NCBI RefSeq assembly: GCF_039524395.1
Contig: NZ_BAAAGO010000009.1
From: Micropruina glycogenica
GTDB taxonomy: Bacteria > Actinomycetota > Actinomycetes > Propionibacteriales > Propionibacteriaceae
Length of the DNA stretch: 64,000 bases
Direction: 5' to 3' (one strand)
Made by a program: the position numbers and the translations under genes. Below are positions 61,790 through 64,000 of the stretch, piece after piece (the stretch's first letter is position 1; every line of letters starts with the position of its first letter). Below the pieces are notes generated by a model that saw nothing but the letters and a program-made list of their open reading frames with translations, was not told the DNA's origin and did not search any database.

Positions 61790-62069
61790 GCGCAACGCGC
61801 TGGCCCGCGAGCGGGGCAACCGGCTGGTGTCGAGTATGGTCGAGCGGCTGAGGGCCCGCAGCGCCGAGTTCGCCGAGGGCTGGGACAGCCATCACGTCGC
61901 GTTTCAGCAGTTCGGCACTCGGGTGCTGAACCATCCGCAGGTGGGCCGGCTGGCGATCGATTTTCAGGGCCTGCAGCCGATCGGTCACGACCGCATCCGC
62001 ATCGTCGTCTACACCGCGGCCGACGACGCGGAGTCGTCCGAGCGCCTGGCCCGGCTGCTGAACCCCTGA
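61790..62069 (+). pseudogene. C-terminal fragment of an XRE-family regulator (MmyB-type ligand domain)
   Basis: The frame EYLRNALARERGNRLVSSMVERLRARSAEFAEGWDSHHVAFQQFGTRVLNHPQVGRLAIDF...RIRIVVYTAADDAESSERLARLL resembles only the last about 90 residues of actinobacterial MmyB-type regulators (about 270-290 residues). No HTH region precedes it; the 150 bases upstream are non-coding. An ATG at 61838 could express a short peptide but function is unlikely. A remnant left by deletion. Confidence 0.65.
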
Positions 62070-62076
62070 CCGACGC

Positions 62077-62129
62077 AGGTCGAGCTGGGTCGAGACCGAC
62101 CTTGTCGAGACCTCGTTGGTGGTCCGGCA
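62077..62129 (+). repeat. GTCGAG-family repeat cluster
   Basis: AGGTCGAGCTGGGTCGAGAC (from 62077), CTTGTCGAGACC (62101-62112) and GGCAAGCTCAACC, degenerate units in mixed orientation immediately after the MmyB fragment. Confidence 0.6.
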
Positions 62130-62218
62130 AGCTCAACCAGCGGGTTCGGCACTACATCTGGTGGTCGAACGACACGTGGCGCGCAATAAGGAACCGTCCC
62201 CAACTACCGCCAAGAACC

Positions 62219-62261
62219 CGTCATCCCGGTCACCCGTCGTCCCGGCGGACGCCGGGATCTC
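62219..62261. repeat. CGTCAT-family repeat, one and a half units
   Basis: A partial CGTCATCCCGG (62219-62229) followed by a full unit CGTCGTCCCGGCGG/ACGCCGGGATCTC (62235-62261). The intergenic stretch 62070-62365 contains only repeats and the MFS upstream region. Confidence 0.7.
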
Positions 62262-62365
62262 TTGTCCGCCCACACGACCTATTCCCGGCTGGGGGGTACA
62301 GGCTGTACCTTCCTCAGCCCGCCGATCGGCCGCAGGATGGAGTCAATCGATCAATCTGGAGAAAC

Positions 62366-63398
62366 GTGCCTTCCGCAGTGACCGCCCCGTCGTCAGGCCG
62401 GAACCCGACCGCGCCCACGTCCGACGCACTGCGCCGCACCTTCGTGGTCGCGTCCGCCTCGCTGGTGGCGGTGTTCGCAGCGTCCGCCGCGCCGGTGCCG
62501 GTGTTCAACGTGTACCGCGCCGAGAACGGGCTGACCACCGCCGACCTGTCGCTGAGCGTGGTGGCCTACTTCGCCGGCACCATCATCGCCCTGCTCTGCC
62601 TGGGCCGGCTGGCACACCACCTCGGACGCCGCCCCGTCGGCCTGGCCACCCTGCTCACGATGATCGCCGGCAGCCTGGTGCTGCTGGACGTCACCGGCCT
62701 GGGCGCCCTGGTCGCCGGCCGGTTTCTGATGGGTGTCGGAGCGGGCCTGGCGTCCAGTGCACTGACCAGCTACATCGCCGACTCGGCCCCCGACCGTCCC
62801 GCATGGGTGGCCGGCGTGGTGACCTCGCAGGCACCGATGCTCGGCCTCACCATCGGTTCGGTGATCTCAGGCGCCCTGGTGCAGTATGTGCCCGGCGCGC
62901 GGGTGTGGGTCTACGTCGCGATGGCCGCGCTGCTGGCGCTTGCACAGCGACAACGCGCTGGTGGTCTCGCTGCTGTTCGCCGCCTACATGGCACCCAGCG
63001 TGGCGGGCGCTCCCCTGGTCGGACGGCTGTTGCCCGCCACCGCCCAACGCCTCGGCATGGTCGTCTTCGTCGTGGGCGTGACCGGCATTCTGGTCGCCCT
63101 CGTGACCACCTCGGTCGTGGTGATGACGACGGCCACGATCGTTGCCAGTGTGGGCCAGGGTATGGGTGTCAGCGCCAGCATGCGCGCCCTGCTGCTGGGG
63201 TCGACCGCGGCCGAGCGTCCGTCGCTGATGGCCGCCATCTACCTGGCCTGCTACACCGGCGCGATGGTGCCCAGCATCATCGCCGGCCAACTGTCGCACG
63301 TGCTGCCCACCGTCACCATCGCGTTCGGCTACGGGGTTCTCGCCCTCGTCGCGACCGCGATCACCCTCGTCTTCGCCCGCAACCCGTCCGGCGCCTGA
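62366..63398 (+). pseudogene. MFS transporter, frameshifted with apparent internal deletion
   Basis: The N-terminal six helices (FVVASASLVAVFAASAAPVPVFNVYRAENGL, GRLAHHLGRRPVGLATLLT, GVGAGLASSALTSYIAD, VWVYVAMAALLALA) are in the frame from GTG 62366 (GGAG five bases before it). The C-terminal part (DNALVVSLLFAAYMAPSVAGAPLVGRLLPATAQRLG ... TLVFARNPSGA) is in another frame ending 63398. The junction is near 62940-62950, and compared with family members the central loop and about one helix seem to be missing, so this is more than a base-call error. The gene is very probably non-functional. The first frame continues, out of frame, into the cupin gene. Confidence 0.78.
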
Positions 63399-63421
63399 AC
63401 GGCGTCGCAGAGAGGAAAATC

Positions 63422-63847
63422 ATGGAGAAGCTGCCCGTGAAAGACACCTTCAAGGGCCCCGGGTCCTGGTTCACCGGCGACGTGTACGGCTCGCCGATCT
63501 ACTCCGGCACCGACCCGTCACGCATGTCGGCGACCCTGGTGCGGTTCACCCCCGGCGCCCGCACGCACTGGCACCGGCACGCGCTGGGCCAATGCCTGCA
63601 CGGCACCGACGGCACCGGCGTGGTGGTCACCCGCGACGGCACCGTGATCACCATCACCGCCGGCGACACCGTCTGGACGCCCGGCGGCGAGGACCACTGG
63701 CACGGCGCCCTGGAGGGCCGCATGATGTGCCACCTGGCCATGCTCGAGCGCGACGGCGAGACCGACCCGACCACCTGGCTGGAGCCGGTGGACGACGCCG
63801 AGTACGCCCGGGCGATGAGCATCGCGGCCGTACAGCTGACCGACTGA
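63422..63847 (+). CDS. small cupin-domain protein
   Basis: 141 residues. A single cupin barrel: metal motif 1 ARTHWHRHALGQCLHGTDG (HxHx..Q) and motif 2 TVWTPGGEDHWHGALEGRMMCHLAML (P-G..H.H). Such proteins bind a transition metal; some relatives act as lyases or occur with carboxymuconolactone-decarboxylase proteins. Function unknown. ATG 63422, with AGAGAGGA about seven bases before it. It probably shared a transcript with the broken MFS gene. Confidence 0.85.
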   Translation: MEKLPVKDTFKGPGSWFTGDVYGSPIYSGTDPSRMSATLVRFTPGARTHWHRHALGQCLHGTDGTGVVVTRDGTVITITAGDTVWTPGGEDHWHGALEGRMMCHLAMLERDGETDPTTWLEPVDDAEYARAMSIAAVQLTD

Positions 63848-63864
63848 ACGACCTCAATCGAGCG

Positions 63865-64000
63865 GGTTGAGCTGGTCGAAACTCCAGACCGAACGAGGTC
63901 TCGACAAGCTGTGAGAGTTGGTGGTGGCTGGCCTGGGGCTAGCTGGCAGGGTGGTGGGACCGGTTGTTCGTGTGCGGGTCGTGACCCTTCGACAAGCTGA
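63865..64000. repeat. GTCGAG-family repeats at window end
   Basis: GGTTGAGCTGGTCGAAACTC (from 63865), GGTCTCGACAAGCT (63897-63910) and, at the very end, CTTCGACAAGCTGA (63987-64000, probably continuing beyond the window). Between them is G/T-rich sequence without a gene. Confidence 0.65.

Noticed and set aside
62102..63847. One 581-codon protein combining MFS and cupin
   Set aside because: The frame passes through the MFS frameshift into arginine-rich out-of-frame sequence before joining the cupin, which has its own ribosome site and ATG at 63422.

Overview
The window reads as chromosome of a high-GC actinobacterium, most likely a member of the Propionibacteriales/Propionibacteriaceae. The pointers are mycothiol genes (mshA-like and mshB-like side by side, plus a mycothiol-dependent-isomerase-family protein), a K+-insensitive proton-pumping pyrophosphatase, a DUF222/HNH protein, class Ib ribonucleotide reductase, and a B12 cluster with a CbiE-CbiG-CobJ fusion of the kind I recall from Propionibacterium. 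The assignment comes from gene content only; there is no rRNA. I saw no tRNA, CRISPR array or transposase.

Layout. 1-9.8 kb: partial hppA, a C-terminal glpD remnant, a HIT protein, a GNAT enzyme, a PLP decarboxylase/MFS pair, then mshA-mshB-MFS. 9.9-15.2 kb: DUF222/HNH protein, a Tat-type secreted domain joined to a VOC domain, a methyltransferase, a second VOC protein, a frameshifted LysE exporter and a YbaK-type deacylase. 15.3-20.7 kb: lactate module (lactate permease plus Fe-S/FAD lactate dehydrogenase, with a divergent FadR-type regulator and palindromic operator). 20.7-28.9 kb: GNAT, a large membrane patatin, ArfB, GH15, mycothiol-family enzyme, PAP2 phosphatase. 28.9-35.9 kb: a seven-gene TetR-controlled ABC-2 exporter operon with 4-base overlaps and a palindromic operator. 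36-39.2 kb: lone D12 adenine methylase, a polycysteine leader peptide, cysE, and an MDR oxidoreductase.

39.3-61.6 kb is mainly cobalamin biosynthesis: cobQ; the cobalt importer cbiMNQO behind a cobalamin riboswitch; cbiT; cobO; a cobB-cobC fusion; then, after an nrdHIEF island and thrE, cobF-cobK-cobD on the minus strand and, divergent behind a second cobalamin riboswitch, cobI-cobM-cbiEG/cobJ-cbiX/sirC-cbiC. The cbiMNQO and cobI-to-cbiC runs are tightly overlapping operons. cobA (SUMT), cbiD, cobG, cobN and the nucleotide-loop genes are not in the window.

The end (61.8-64 kb) is decaying: an MmyB-type regulator fragment, an MFS gene with a frameshift and apparent internal deletion, and a cupin.

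Three signals run across the window. (1) A short dispersed palindromic repeat (core GGTCGAGC-TCGTCGAGACC) sits between genes and also in frame inside mshA and exactly at the cobB/cobC domain junction. (2) A second palindromic family (CGTCATCCCGGCG / CGCCGGGATCTC) lies between genes. (3) Many genes show a TAGnnT-like -10 hexamer only 5-8 bases before the start codon, which predicts leaderless transcripts.
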